Origin: Nocardia aurantia
Lineage (GTDB): Bacteria; Actinomycetota; Actinomycetes; Mycobacteriales; Mycobacteriaceae
NCBI RefSeq assembly: GCF_009604425.1
Contig: NZ_WEGI01000001.1
Coordinates: 620,001 to 684,000 of the forward strand
Length of the DNA stretch: 64,000 nucleotides
Direction of reading: 5' to 3'
A program made the translations under genes and the position numbers. The notes under the pieces are model-generated. The model worked only from the letters and a program-made list of their open reading frames with translations. It did not search any database and was not told where the DNA came from. Shown here piece by piece: positions 43,592-52,239 of this stretch; the stretch's first letter is position 1, and the number at the start of each line of letters is the position of its first letter.

Positions 43592-44886
43592 GCGACAACG
43601 AAATCGACGTCGAGGCACTGCTGATCGCGACGGCGAGCCCGGACATCCCGTTCAGTATCGGCACCGCGCCCGGCACCGCGCCCGGCACCGCGCCCGGCAC
43701 CGCGTCCGGCACCGCGCCCGGCACCGCGCCCGGCACCGCGCCCGGTGCCGCGGCGGTCGCGGCGACACGAGCCGGGGCGGACTACGATCCGCACGCCGAC
43801 ATCCGCCGCTACGCCACCGAACTCGCCACCGACATCACCGACGTGCTGCTGCCGGACGCGCCGCCGGACTGGCGAGAACTGACCGTGACCGGCACGGTCA
43901 CCGTCGCCACCACGGCGGGGGAGGCGGTATTCGTGGATGCGGCAGGCGAATCCACCGGCGCCGCGGTGCCGGAGGCGGCGGCGGGCCTGCTTCGCCTGCT
44001 GCGCACAGTGACCACGCCGTTGTCCGCGCATCCCTGGTATCGGGTCCGGCTGCACCGCACCGTAACCGGGCCCGCGAGTTACGAATTCGACTACGGCGAG
44101 CGGCCGTTCCCGATGAGCCAGCTGCTGTCCCCGGCCGACTACCGCGCCGACCTCGAAGCCTTTCCCCGGGAGCGCCTCCCGGTATGGCTCGCCGCTCACC
44201 TCGACGAGGCCCGCCCGCAGTTGCGCACGCCCCGGCAAGCCGTGGTGCGGGCCCGCGTCGATCGCGATTCGGGCACGGTCCCGGCCCCGGTGCGATTCCT
44301 GCACCCGGACCTGGTGTGGGCCCGCTGGGCAACCACAGCGGCGGCGGCCGTGGCGATCGGTTCCGACTGGGGTCCGCGAATTCTCGGCGCCACTGCGGTG
44401 TTCGAGGCGACCACCGGCAACGGCGCCACGCTGCACCGGCTTCCCGGCGACCGCGCGGTGCTGTCCGGCGGCGTCTGGAACGCCCCCGAACTGGACGCGG
44501 CCTACAACGACGGCGCGCCCATGCCCGATTACTTTGCCGGGGCGCCGGATTGGGTGTCCGCACCCGTGCTGAACCCGCGCGCGTTCACCGGTCTGCTGTC
44601 GTTCTGCTACTGGTGGGACGGCACCGGCTGGTACCGCGGCCGGTCACCGGCACCGGCGCGCATCGGCGCGGCGATCCCCGGGCTGTGGACCGCGGACACC
44701 GTCACCGATGTGGTGTGCTCGGTGCTGGGCGAGAACGTCTCTCGCCCAGCGGTTCACGACCTGGTACTCGCCGCCGAATCCGCCGCGGTCACCCGCGACG
44801 CGGTAGCGACGGCTTTCGACCCGGCCGAAGACCACGATCTGGTCGGCGCTTTCGCCCAATTCGCGCTGGCCGGCCTCACGGTCTGA
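43588..44886 (+). CDS. ESX-locus protein of unknown family, paralog of 37769-39013
   Basis: 432 aa. The ATG overlaps the preceding stop by 4 nt. After SPDIPFSIG a run of seven GTAP-type units (43660-43743) replaces the corresponding stretch of the paralog. The shared blocks follow: FPRERLPVWLAAHLDEARPQ, LRTPRQAVVRARVD, DRAVLSGGVWNAPELDAAYN, APVLNPRAFTGLLSFCYWW and WYRGR. No known catalytic motif is seen. It is translationally coupled to the CpnT-like gene and is probably a dedicated accessory factor for it (inference). Confidence 0.7.
   Translation: MSDNEIDVEALLIATASPDIPFSIGTAPGTAPGTAPGTASGTAPGTAPGTAPGAAAVAATRAGADYDPHADIRRYATELATDITDVLLPDAPPDWRELTVTGTVTVATTAGEAVFVDAAGESTGAAVPEAAAGLLRLLRTVTTPLSAHPWYRVRLHRTVTGPASYEFDYGERPFPMSQLLSPADYRADLEAFPRERLPVWLAAHLDEARPQLRTPRQAVVRARVDRDSGTVPAPVRFLHPDLVWARWATTAAAAVAIGSDWGPRILGATAVFEATTGNGATLHRLPGDRAVLSGGVWNAPELDAAYNDGAPMPDYFAGAPDWVSAPVLNPRAFTGLLSFCYWWDGTGWYRGRSPAPARIGAAIPGLWTADTVTDVVCSVLGENVSRPAVHDLVLAAESAAVTRDAVATAFDPAEDHDLVGAFAQFALAGLTV
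43660..43743 (+). repeat. seven 12-bp repeats (GTAP units)
   Basis: GGCACCGCGCCC repeats in frame, encoding GTAP six times and GTAS once. The tract is prone to slippage and absent from the 37769-39013 paralog. Confidence 0.85.
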
Positions 44887-44887
44887 G

Positions 44888-45088
44888 TCAGCTGGCCACC
44901 CGGGTGTCGTCGTCGGTCGGCCCGAACCGCGTCGACAGCCGGTAATGGCCTGCCGCGACGAGCGTGTCGAGCGCCGCGCGCCGGCTCGGGCACGACCGCG
45001 GACAGGCACGATGTACCTGCATCAGCCGATGCGCCTCCTCTAGATCCGCTGGCCGTACATCCGCAGTACAGATCTGTTCGTCGGACAC
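44888..45088 (-). CDS. small Cys-rich protein
   Basis: 66 aa from the GTG at 45088, which has GGAGGT 8 nt upstream; longer in-frame starts have no such site. It contains DEQICTADVRPADLEEAH, then VHRACPRSCPSRRAALDTL, giving one Cys near the start and a CxxxC pair in the middle, followed by AAGHYRLSTRF. This is a typical small actinobacterial unknown, perhaps metal-binding. It is convergent with 43588-44886, leaving 1 bp between the stops. Confidence 0.7.
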   Translation of the reverse strand: MSDEQICTADVRPADLEEAHRLMQVHRACPRSCPSRRAALDTLVAAGHYRLSTRFGPTDDDTRVAS

Positions 45089-45260
45089 GGTGGTCCACCT
45101 CCCCGCCGGAAGCTGAGCGTCACTGAACAGGACGCTTGTATTCCATGATCGCGCCAACCGGACGGCGACGCAGAGCCGAAATCGACCCGTTACCAACTCT
45201 TTACGTGGTCACGGGTCGCTCGTTGCCTTGTGGTCGCCTAGGATCGCTGCCGTCCGCTGC

Positions 45261-45944
45261 TCAGGTGAGCCGGAAGTTGTAGGTGGCGTACCGCGGATTG
45301 TCGCTGCCCGCATCCTCCCACGAGTAGCCCTTGCGGCCGATGTGGTTCAGCCGGATCCGGGAATCGGCCAGGATCTGGAAGCCGCTGCGCCGCGCGCGCT
45401 CGCAGAACGCGTAGTCCTCGCCCAGGTACCAGTGGTTGTTGCCCTCCGGCAAGAGCATCGGCAGGAAATACGGCACCGTCACCCGCCCGAACTGTTTGTT
45501 GCACCACGGCAGTCCCTCGTGCATCCGGATCGCCTCGTACACGCCGCGATGGGTGAACAGGAAACCCGTTGCCGCGTACTTGATCTCCAGCAGCCCGCCA
45601 CCCTCGCCGAACAGGACGTTCTCGGTGCCCGGCTGCAGATGGCAGGCCAGCTCCCGTACGCCCTTCTTCACGTAGATGCCACAGACCAGCGGAAGATCGT
45701 GCGCGAGCAGCAGATCCACGGAGTCGGCATCGAAACCGATGTCCGCGTCGATCCACATGATGCTCTCGAAACCGTCCTGCAGCGCGTCGGTGGCCATCTG
45801 GCTGCGCGCCTGATCGATCGCGGCGTAGCCGGTCACCACCCGCACGGTGTACCCGCGCCGCTCGAGTTCGTTGAGCCCGCGCCCGCAATCCGGCTCCAGA
45901 TACCCACTGCACGGAACCAGTACGACGCAGCGACGTGGATCCAT
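45261..45944 (-). CDS. putative family-2-like glycosyltransferase
   Basis: 227 aa. The ATG at 45944 has GGAG 9 nt upstream; an ATG at 45959 is an alternative. It starts RCVVLVPCSGYLEPDCGRGL, then ARSQMATDALQDGFESIMW and the acidic metal motif IDADIGFD expected of GT-A enzymes. CGIYVKKGVRELAC, WCNKQFGRVTVPYFLPML, then WYLGEDYAFCERARRSGF (a likely catalytic acidic ED) and LNHIGRKGY follow. It has no membrane segment. It is the third glycosyltransferase-like gene in the ESX neighbourhood. Donor and acceptor are unknown. Confidence 0.75.
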   Translation of the reverse strand: MDPRRCVVLVPCSGYLEPDCGRGLNELERRGYTVRVVTGYAAIDQARSQMATDALQDGFESIMWIDADIGFDADSVDLLLAHDLPLVCGIYVKKGVRELACHLQPGTENVLFGEGGGLLEIKYAATGFLFTHRGVYEAIRMHEGLPWCNKQFGRVTVPYFLPMLLPEGNNHWYLGEDYAFCERARRSGFQILADSRIRLNHIGRKGYSWEDAGSDNPRYATYNFRLT

Positions 45945-46620
45945 CGTTGTCCACTCCATCCTCGAACCGTCCGATCGCGGGCGAACCCCGCAGACAAGAT
46001 CGTAGGCAGGTCGCCGGACAGTGCGAAACCGTCCGTACCGCACCGATACACACCGATTCCGGTATCGGCCCGGACAACGTCCGATGCCGCTCGAATCGAA
46101 TCGCACGGAGTTCGCGTACCGGATCGTGGGGAACACGATGAAGATGAGCGCTCCGGGCAATTGCACCGCGCCGCGGCGCATTAGGATTTCGATGGCCGGA
46201 ACAATTCTCGCACAGGCCGCTTCCCGGCACGCGGAATGAGCAAAGCGCGCGGAACGCCGCCGACGATTCCGTGTGCCGGGTGCGCAACGGTCGGGTACGG
46301 TGTTGCCAGGCATAGTGAAAAGGGGGCGTGTCGAGGTGGGCGACAAGGGTATTCGCAAAGTGTGCACAAACTTACTTCCGCTTTCCGGCGAACGGGCGGC
46401 GACCGGTGCCGGTGGGCAGCAGCGCCGGTCATCCGCTACAACCGTGTAGAAGCTCATAGCGAACGCGTGCCGCGTCCGGCAGGTCGCGGTAATGCGGTAA
46501 AAGACAGCGGCTGGTAGCCGCTGCTCGACCGGCGGGTCCGCGCACCCCTCGGCGTGGACTCGCCGGTCGGGATTCTCCGGCTACCATCCACCGAAAAGCA
46601 CAGCAAACCCTAGGATTTCG
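45945..46620. other. gene-free stretch
   Basis: 676 bp between two divergent genes. Only short, shadow-like or unsupported reading frames are present (a roughly 36-43-codon ORF near 46328 has a purine run before it but no other support). It must contain the promoter of 46621-47016 and that of the glycosyltransferase; no clear motif was identified. Confidence 0.5.
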
Positions 46621-47016
46621 ATGACCGACTCCATCGCCGGCAACGGTGCCCGGCCGCTGCGCCTGGCGCGCGTCTACAGCGGACGTGACGATACCGGCCG
46701 GCCGATCGTCGATCGGCCCGCGATCGACACCGAATTGCGCGAAGCGCTGCTGACCTATCTCGAATCGGCGCCGATCGTGCTGGCCGCCCGCAGTTTCGCC
46801 GTCGACGAGTTCATCCCCGCCGAACGCGACGTCCCCATGAACTATCGCACCGACGGTGCCTGGATCTGGTCCGGCTCGGTTTCGCACTATCTACGCAAAC
46901 ACGGACTCTCCCCGGAACCCGAACTGGTGCTGCACATCCTCGACCGCAATTTCCACCTCGGCGAGGTCGACGACACGACCAAGGATCTGGCGGTCTCGCT
47001 GATCACCGGCGGCTGA
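46621..47016 (+). CDS. conserved-looking hypothetical protein
   Basis: 131 aa. The ATG is behind AGGATTTCG. It begins SIAGNGARPLRLARVYSGRD and contains LLTYLESAPIVLAARSFAVD, YRTDGAWIWSGSVSHYLRKH and DDTTKDLAVSLITGG. The composition and balanced helix/strand pattern support real coding. No family is recognised. It lies 65 bp upstream of the Hsp70-like gene on the same strand and may share its transcript. Confidence 0.65.
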   Translation: MTDSIAGNGARPLRLARVYSGRDDTGRPIVDRPAIDTELREALLTYLESAPIVLAARSFAVDEFIPAERDVPMNYRTDGAWIWSGSVSHYLRKHGLSPEPELVLHILDRNFHLGEVDDTTKDLAVSLITGG

Positions 47017-47081
47017 GGTCGCGTGCGTCGCCGCCGCGACCGCGTTACGATCGGCCCCGGCGCGCACACAGAGAGGCCGGC

Positions 47082-49397
47082 ATGGTGGGGGTGGACTCAT
47101 CGGGGTGGTTGTGCGTCGACATCGGCACCGCGGATACGGCGGCGGCGCTGGGTTACGGTCCGCACGGCGAGCCGAAAGCGGTGCCCCTCACCGACTCCGG
47201 CGCACGGTTGCCCTCCGCGGTATTCGTCCACTCCTCGACGGCGATGGAGGTCGGCGCCGAGGCGCTGCGCCGATCCCGCACCCCGCGCGACGGTGTGCTG
47301 ATCGCGCCGAAGCAGCGAATCGCGCACGGCGACACCAGCTTCGAGGTCGGCTGGAGCAGCGTCCCGCTGCGATCCGCCGTGGCGGCCCTGCTGCGCGCGG
47401 CGATCGCGCGGGCCCAGACGGTCGCGCAGCGCCCCGTGACCGGGATCGTGCTCACTCACCCGCAACTGTGGTCGCCGCAACAAGTACAGATCCTGTCCGC
47501 GGCGGCCGCGGACATCGGCCTGCCGCAACACCGCATCCGCACCGTCCCCGAACCCCTGGCCGCCGTCCGGTTCCATCAGTCCGGCGCCCCGATTCCCCCT
47601 GGTCGCCGGGTCGCCGTCGTCGACTTCGGCAGCGGCTCACTGGATGTGGCGGTCCTGATGGCAGCCGCCGACGGATCCTTCCCGTTGCTGTCGGCCCGCT
47701 CCGACGAAACCCTGCATCTGGCCGCCATCGACACGGCCGTCCGGCACTGGATCGCCGATCGCCTCCGCGACCTGGATTCGGATCTCGCCGTCCCCTCCGC
47801 CGCCGACCCCGAGGCCGACGACCCGTCCTTCGCCGAGACCATCCGGCTCGCCAGAGAACGCCTGTGCGCCACGGACAGTGCGACGCTGGTGATCTCCTCC
47901 GGTGACGAGGACGAGAAACTGAACCTGACCCGGGACCGATTCGACACCCTCGTCCATCCGTTCGCGGTCCGGGCCGGCGATCTGGTGCGGGAGGCACTGG
48001 AACTCGCCGGGGTGCGCGCCCGCGACGACCTCCACGCGATGTACCTGACCGGCGGCGGATCCCGAATCCCGCTGATACGGGACCGCTTACGGAGCCTCGG
48101 GCCGATCACTCGCGACGACGAGCCGGAAACGGTGACCGCTCGCGGCGCCCTCCGGCATCCGGAACTCGGCTCCGCCGCGACGCCGATCGGAACCCTGCCG
48201 CCGGTCACCAGCCGGGCCCCCGAATCCGGCAGCCTGACCGGCCCACTACGCCGCCTGCCACCACTACAGGTGTGGCAGGCCGACAGCGCCGGCCCGGACG
48301 CGGCGCCGCCGGACGCGGCATCTCCGCGACTCGAAGAGGTGATGGCCGAACGCCCTGCTGCCCCGGGCATTCGACGTCTCCTGCTGCCCGCCGGGATCGT
48401 CGTCGTGATGGTGCTGATCGCCGGGATCGCCGCGCTCCTCGTGACGCGGCCCCGCCCGGTCACCGGCACCGCATCCGCGCCCGCCACCATCGCTCCGGCG
48501 GTACCGGCGATCCGGGCCACCGTCCCGGTCGGAAACGGACCCTCCGACGTGGCGGTCCGCCACGGCTCGGCCTATGTCCTCGGCGCGGACGCCACCGTCT
48601 GGATCATCGACCTGCGGACCCGGGCGCTGCGCAGCGTCGTCCCCCTCGGCGGCAATCCCACTGCGCTGGTCACGGATTCGCGCTACCTCTACGTCTCGGC
48701 CGACGACCGCCGCGGACACGGCTCGGTCCTGGTGATCGACGGGGCCACCGGCGCCCCGCAGGCCACCATCCCGGTCGGCCCCGGCGCCCGTCGCCTCGCG
48801 ATCGATCCCGACCGCCACATGATCTACGTGACGACCTCGGACGACCGCAACGCCGAACTGGTGGCGATCGACACCGAAACCCGAACGGTCACCGGCAGAC
48901 TGCGCCTCGAGGCCGGTGCCCGCGACATCGCGATCAACACCTTCACCCACACCCTGTACGCCCTCCCCACCCCCGGCGGCGCCGACCGGGCCCTGCGCGT
49001 CATCGACACGACCACCCTCACCGTATCGGGCACGCTCCCCACCCCGGGCGGCGCAACGGGTTTGACGCTGAACCCGAACGTCCACACCGTATATCTCACG
49101 CCCCCAACAGGTTCCGCGACCGAGGTCACCGTCGTCGACACCGACTCGGGCGCCGTCACCACCACCGTCCCGACCGGCCCGCCCGCCACCCGCGTCGCCC
49201 TCGACACCGGCAACCACACCGCCTACCTGGCCGTCACCGACCAGGCGGCCGCCCGGCTCACCGTCATCGACACGGTCTCCGAAAAGGTCACCGCCACAGT
49301 CCCACTCGACAGGCCCGCCACCGCGGTCACCGTCGACCCCACCGACCACACCGTCTGCGTGGTCGCCGACGGCGTCCTGTGGATCGTCGGCAGCTGA
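47082..49397 (+). CDS. Hsp70-like ATPase fused to a membrane helix and a YVTN beta-propeller
   Basis: 771 aa. Residues 1-340 are an Hsp70/actin-like nucleotide-binding domain: LCVDIGTADTAAALGYG (phosphate 1), VAVVDFGSGSLDVAVLMAA (phosphate 2) and AMYLTGGGSRIPLIRD (adenosine). There is no Hsp70 substrate-binding domain. A linker leads to one membrane helix (LLLPAGIVVVMVLIAGIAALL, about 433-455). The rest is a YVTN-type propeller of repeats such as ARRLAIDPDRHMIYVTTS and VTVVDTDSGAVTTTVPTG. ATPase inside and propeller outside is the predicted topology. It may sense or scaffold envelope components; the partner is unknown. Confidence 0.8.
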   Translation: MVGVDSSGWLCVDIGTADTAAALGYGPHGEPKAVPLTDSGARLPSAVFVHSSTAMEVGAEALRRSRTPRDGVLIAPKQRIAHGDTSFEVGWSSVPLRSAVAALLRAAIARAQTVAQRPVTGIVLTHPQLWSPQQVQILSAAAADIGLPQHRIRTVPEPLAAVRFHQSGAPIPPGRRVAVVDFGSGSLDVAVLMAAADGSFPLLSARSDETLHLAAIDTAVRHWIADRLRDLDSDLAVPSAADPEADDPSFAETIRLARERLCATDSATLVISSGDEDEKLNLTRDRFDTLVHPFAVRAGDLVREALELAGVRARDDLHAMYLTGGGSRIPLIRDRLRSLGPITRDDEPETVTARGALRHPELGSAATPIGTLPPVTSRAPESGSLTGPLRRLPPLQVWQADSAGPDAAPPDAASPRLEEVMAERPAAPGIRRLLLPAGIVVVMVLIAGIAALLVTRPRPVTGTASAPATIAPAVPAIRATVPVGNGPSDVAVRHGSAYVLGADATVWIIDLRTRALRSVVPLGGNPTALVTDSRYLYVSADDRRGHGSVLVIDGATGAPQATIPVGPGARRLAIDPDRHMIYVTTSDDRNAELVAIDTETRTVTGRLRLEAGARDIAINTFTHTLYALPTPGGADRALRVIDTTTLTVSGTLPTPGGATGLTLNPNVHTVYLTPPTGSATEVTVVDTDSGAVTTTVPTGPPATRVALDTGNHTAYLAVTDQAAARLTVIDTVSEKVTATVPLDRPATAVTVDPTDHTVCVVADGVLWIVGS

Positions 49398-49520
49398 CCG
49401 GTTGGCGTCGGCCGCCACACCCTGCACAATGTGTGACCGAGGGGTTCGGATTGCCGGGTCTCGCGCCGCTGAGCATCCGGAGGACGCGCAGCGGAACGCA
49501 ACAGCAGGGGGATGAATCGA

Positions 49521-51659
49521 ATGTGGTTTCCGCGACCCGGTTTCGGCGCATCACGGATAGGACGCGCCCGCGTACTCGTGGCCGTCCTGCTGGGCATGGT
49601 GAGCCTGGCCGGCTGCACCGTACTGCCCGGCCACCCCGAAGCCCGGTCGAACACCGCGCCGTTCTACCTCGCCGTCGCGAACCTGTTGAGCCAGCCGGTG
49701 ATCCACTACACCGGCACGTCGCAGGACCAGAGCTCCACCTGGGACCTGCGCGCCACCGACAGCGGTGAATCCCTCGGCGCGCTGAACCAGGGCAGCCGCC
49801 GAACGGAAATCCTCACCGCCGGAAACCGCACCTACGCGAAACCGCCCGAAGGATCGCAGCCGGCCCTGCCGAGCAGCATCAGCCCGGCCGCGGTGGCGGG
49901 CCGATGGCTCACCGGCACAGACACTCTCACGGCCGGCCTGCCACCGGGTTCATGGTCCCCGCGCACGGTCGGCACGGCCCTGATGAACGCCCTCGACACC
50001 ACCCCCGAATTCCCCCGAATCGGCGACCCGACCGTACCCGTCGGCAACGACCGAGCCGTCGAAGTAGCCACACCGGCAGGCGTCCTGGACGTCTCCGCCA
50101 CCGCCCCCTACCGCGTCCTGCAACTGAAACCGCTGCCCTACAACGCCCGAGTGACCCCCACCGTCCGCCCGGCACCCACCACGACCACCGAGGACGGGGA
50201 CGCCCCGGTCCAGTCCTACGCGGTCAGCGACTCACCGCTGACCGACGACATCGGCCCGATCGTGTTCGTGCCCATGTCCTTCGCCGACATGGACCGGACA
50301 TACACGGACCTGATCGACCGGACCCGGACCCTCACCGACGCGGTGGACATCGGCGTCGCATTCCACTTCGACCAGTCCGGCGCGCTGAACTGCAATCCGA
50401 CCAACTGCACCGTCACCGCCAACGCCACCACATCGACCACCGCGACCCGCCCGGCCACCCTCGCCGGCACCGTGACCGCGTCGATGACGGCCACGGTGAC
50501 GGTCAACACCCGCCCCGCCGGCGTCTGCACCGACACCCGCTCCCTCCCCATCAACGGCTCCGGCACCCTGACCTGCGTAGCCCCCGATGTAGCCGCGGTG
50601 GTCGCCCAGATCAAAGCCGAGGTCGAAGCCCAGGCCAACGCCCAGGCCAGAGCAGTCGGTCACAACGTCCAAGTGCCCTACACGCTGAACTACAACGCCC
50701 ACATCGAGATCGCGGCGATAGCCGGTGTCCGGGCCGAAGTAGATCTCATGGTCTCCACCGAACAGGGCGAACAACGCGCAGCGCAGAACCGCGCGGGCCC
50801 ATGCTCCCGCAACAGTTTCGCAGCCGGCACCACCGTCCTGATGGCCGACGGCACCACCCGCCCGATCGAAACCATCACCGAGGGCGCCGAAGTCCGCAAC
50901 GCAACCCCCGGAACCATTGCGACACAGACGAACCGAGTTGTCGCCGTCCACCGCACCGACGACGACCACGATTTCGTCCGCCTCACGATCCAAGGTGAAT
51001 CCGGCACCGGCACAATCCAAACCACCGCAGGCCACCGCTTCTACGACGCCACCACCTCCACCTGGATCGAAGCCCACGCCCTCACCCCCAGAGACGTCCT
51101 GCAGACCACCACCGGCGCCGCCGTGGTCCGGGCAGTGGACCCCTACACCGCCACCACCCGCACCTACAACCTCACTGTCGCCGGCACCCCCACCTTCTTC
51201 GTGGTCACCAACGGTATCGCCGTCCTGGTGCACAACTGCACCTTCGCGATGGTGCCGTACAACCAGGACGAGCTGAGCCGGGCGGCGTACAAGGCCCGGG
51301 TCGCGGCCGGGGTGCGGGAGGGCAAGAACGTAGCTGTTGCCCGAGTGCCCGGGTGGAACGACGCCGCCACCGGCGATCTCGTCATCGGCTTCAGCAAGAC
51401 CCAGCGCGGCGGACCCACCGTCCACTCCGAGGACGACATCATGGCGCAGTTGAGCGCCAGGGGATTCGGAGCGGATCGGATCGTCGCGCTCTATTCCGAA
51501 CGACAGCCCTGTTCGGAGAGCTGTCGGCCCATGCTCATGGAGCACCTGAATCCGGATGTCCCCGTGACATATACCGTGCCCTGGGGTGACGATGCCATAC
51601 TCCGCGCGGCGGCGAACGACCTGCTGGAGCGTCTCATCGCCGAGGCCGGTGGATCGTAG
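49521..51659 (+). CDS. lipoprotein with Hint domain and C-terminal cytidine-deaminase-like toxin
   Basis: 712 aa from ATG 49521, which has GGGGG 9 nt upstream; the in-frame ATG at 49512 directly abuts that site. The signal peptide ends in a lipobox LAGC (Cys32). About 33-420 is an extracytoplasmic domain with Thr/Pro stretches. The Hint domain runs from Cys428 (CSRNSFAAGTTVLMADGTTR) to the terminal VLVHNC (Asn572-Cys573), the form used for self-cleavage in pretoxins. About 576-712 is deaminase-like: His635-x-Glu637 in VHSEDD, then QPCSESC with Cys664 and Cys668. These are the zinc and catalytic residues of bacterial toxin deaminases (XOO_2897/YwqJ-like); the CxxxC spacing is one longer than the common PCxxC. 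Likely a nucleic-acid deaminase released by cleavage. The next gene is a candidate immunity protein. Confidence 0.82.
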   Translation: MWFPRPGFGASRIGRARVLVAVLLGMVSLAGCTVLPGHPEARSNTAPFYLAVANLLSQPVIHYTGTSQDQSSTWDLRATDSGESLGALNQGSRRTEILTAGNRTYAKPPEGSQPALPSSISPAAVAGRWLTGTDTLTAGLPPGSWSPRTVGTALMNALDTTPEFPRIGDPTVPVGNDRAVEVATPAGVLDVSATAPYRVLQLKPLPYNARVTPTVRPAPTTTTEDGDAPVQSYAVSDSPLTDDIGPIVFVPMSFADMDRTYTDLIDRTRTLTDAVDIGVAFHFDQSGALNCNPTNCTVTANATTSTTATRPATLAGTVTASMTATVTVNTRPAGVCTDTRSLPINGSGTLTCVAPDVAAVVAQIKAEVEAQANAQARAVGHNVQVPYTLNYNAHIEIAAIAGVRAEVDLMVSTEQGEQRAAQNRAGPCSRNSFAAGTTVLMADGTTRPIETITEGAEVRNATPGTIATQTNRVVAVHRTDDDHDFVRLTIQGESGTGTIQTTAGHRFYDATTSTWIEAHALTPRDVLQTTTGAAVVRAVDPYTATTRTYNLTVAGTPTFFVVTNGIAVLVHNCTFAMVPYNQDELSRAAYKARVAAGVREGKNVAVARVPGWNDAATGDLVIGFSKTQRGGPTVHSEDDIMAQLSARGFGADRIVALYSERQPCSESCRPMLMEHLNPDVPVTYTVPWGDDAILRAAANDLLERLIAEAGGS

Positions 51660-51702
51660 TCGACGGAGCCCGGCTCACCGATTTCGTTGATAGGGTTCGG
51701 TT

Positions 51703-52107
51703 ATGGCAGGACACGAGCCGCTTTCCGCCGACGAATTCGCCCGCCGCCACCGCCTCGCAGATCGGATCGTCGGCGAACTCCGGCGTGCCGGACTGCCGGC
51801 ACATCTGTTCGACCTCTCCGACCGCCGCCCGGGCGCGGCAGTCGCCGTGGAGAAGGAGGCAAGTGAGCCGAGCTCGGTGTGGGTGAATTGGTATGTGGAC
51901 CCGGATCTCGCGCGAGCCGCCGAAGACGCCATCCTGCACAGCCGTTTCGATTCGTTCGAAGCACGACATCGCGGCCGAATCGCCGTGCAGATGGGCGAAT
52001 CAATCGCCGGAATACTGCGATCGGCCGGTTTCCGGACCGAAGTCGGGGTCGACGACATCAGCCCTACCACGGTCTATGTAGTGGGCGACAACGAATCCGG
52101 TGATTGA
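51703..52107 (+). CDS. candidate immunity protein for the deaminase toxin
   Basis: 134 aa, starting 43 bp after the toxin gene on the same strand. It contains DEFARRHRLADRIVGELRRAG, VWVNWYVDPDLARAAEDAI and GFRTEVGVDDISPTTVYVV. It is small, acidic, cytosolic and without signal peptide, as expected of immunity proteins in toxin/immunity pairs. No family is recognised; the assignment rests on position and size. An in-frame copy of its last segment follows directly after its stop (52108-52200). Confidence 0.6.
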   Translation: MAGHEPLSADEFARRHRLADRIVGELRRAGLPAHLFDLSDRRPGAAVAVEKEASEPSSVWVNWYVDPDLARAAEDAILHSRFDSFEARHRGRIAVQMGESIAGILRSAGFRTEVGVDDISPTTVYVVGDNESGD

Positions 52108-52200
52108 GTGACATGCCGCGTCGGCACACTCGGATTGAACGACATCAGCCCGACCACGGTGTACATCCGGACCGGTACCAGCGGGCCGGATTCATTCTGA
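52108..52200 (+). pseudogene. duplicated 3' end of the immunity gene, in frame
   Basis: The stop of 51703-52107 is followed at once by a GTG codon in the same frame and then an open 30-codon stretch ending in TGA at 52198. It encodes NDISPTTVYIRTGTSGPDSF, matching the tail DDISPTTVYVVGDNESGD of the preceding protein. The identical DISPTTVY core and diverged flanks suggest a remnant of a tandem duplication or an alternative C-terminus. Confidence 0.7.
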
Positions 52201-52239
52201 CAGGACTGTGCGATGGTCGCTGAGTCGGGGACCGACCGT

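Noticed and set aside
46320..46460. Short ORFs of 36-43 codons in the gene-free stretch
   Set aside because: A purine run precedes a GTG, but composition and lack of any recognisable pattern do not support a gene.
50802..51239. Intein instead of a Hint domain
   Set aside because: No homing endonuclease, the host is not an essential intein target, and a toxin domain follows directly, as in pretoxin Hint proteins.
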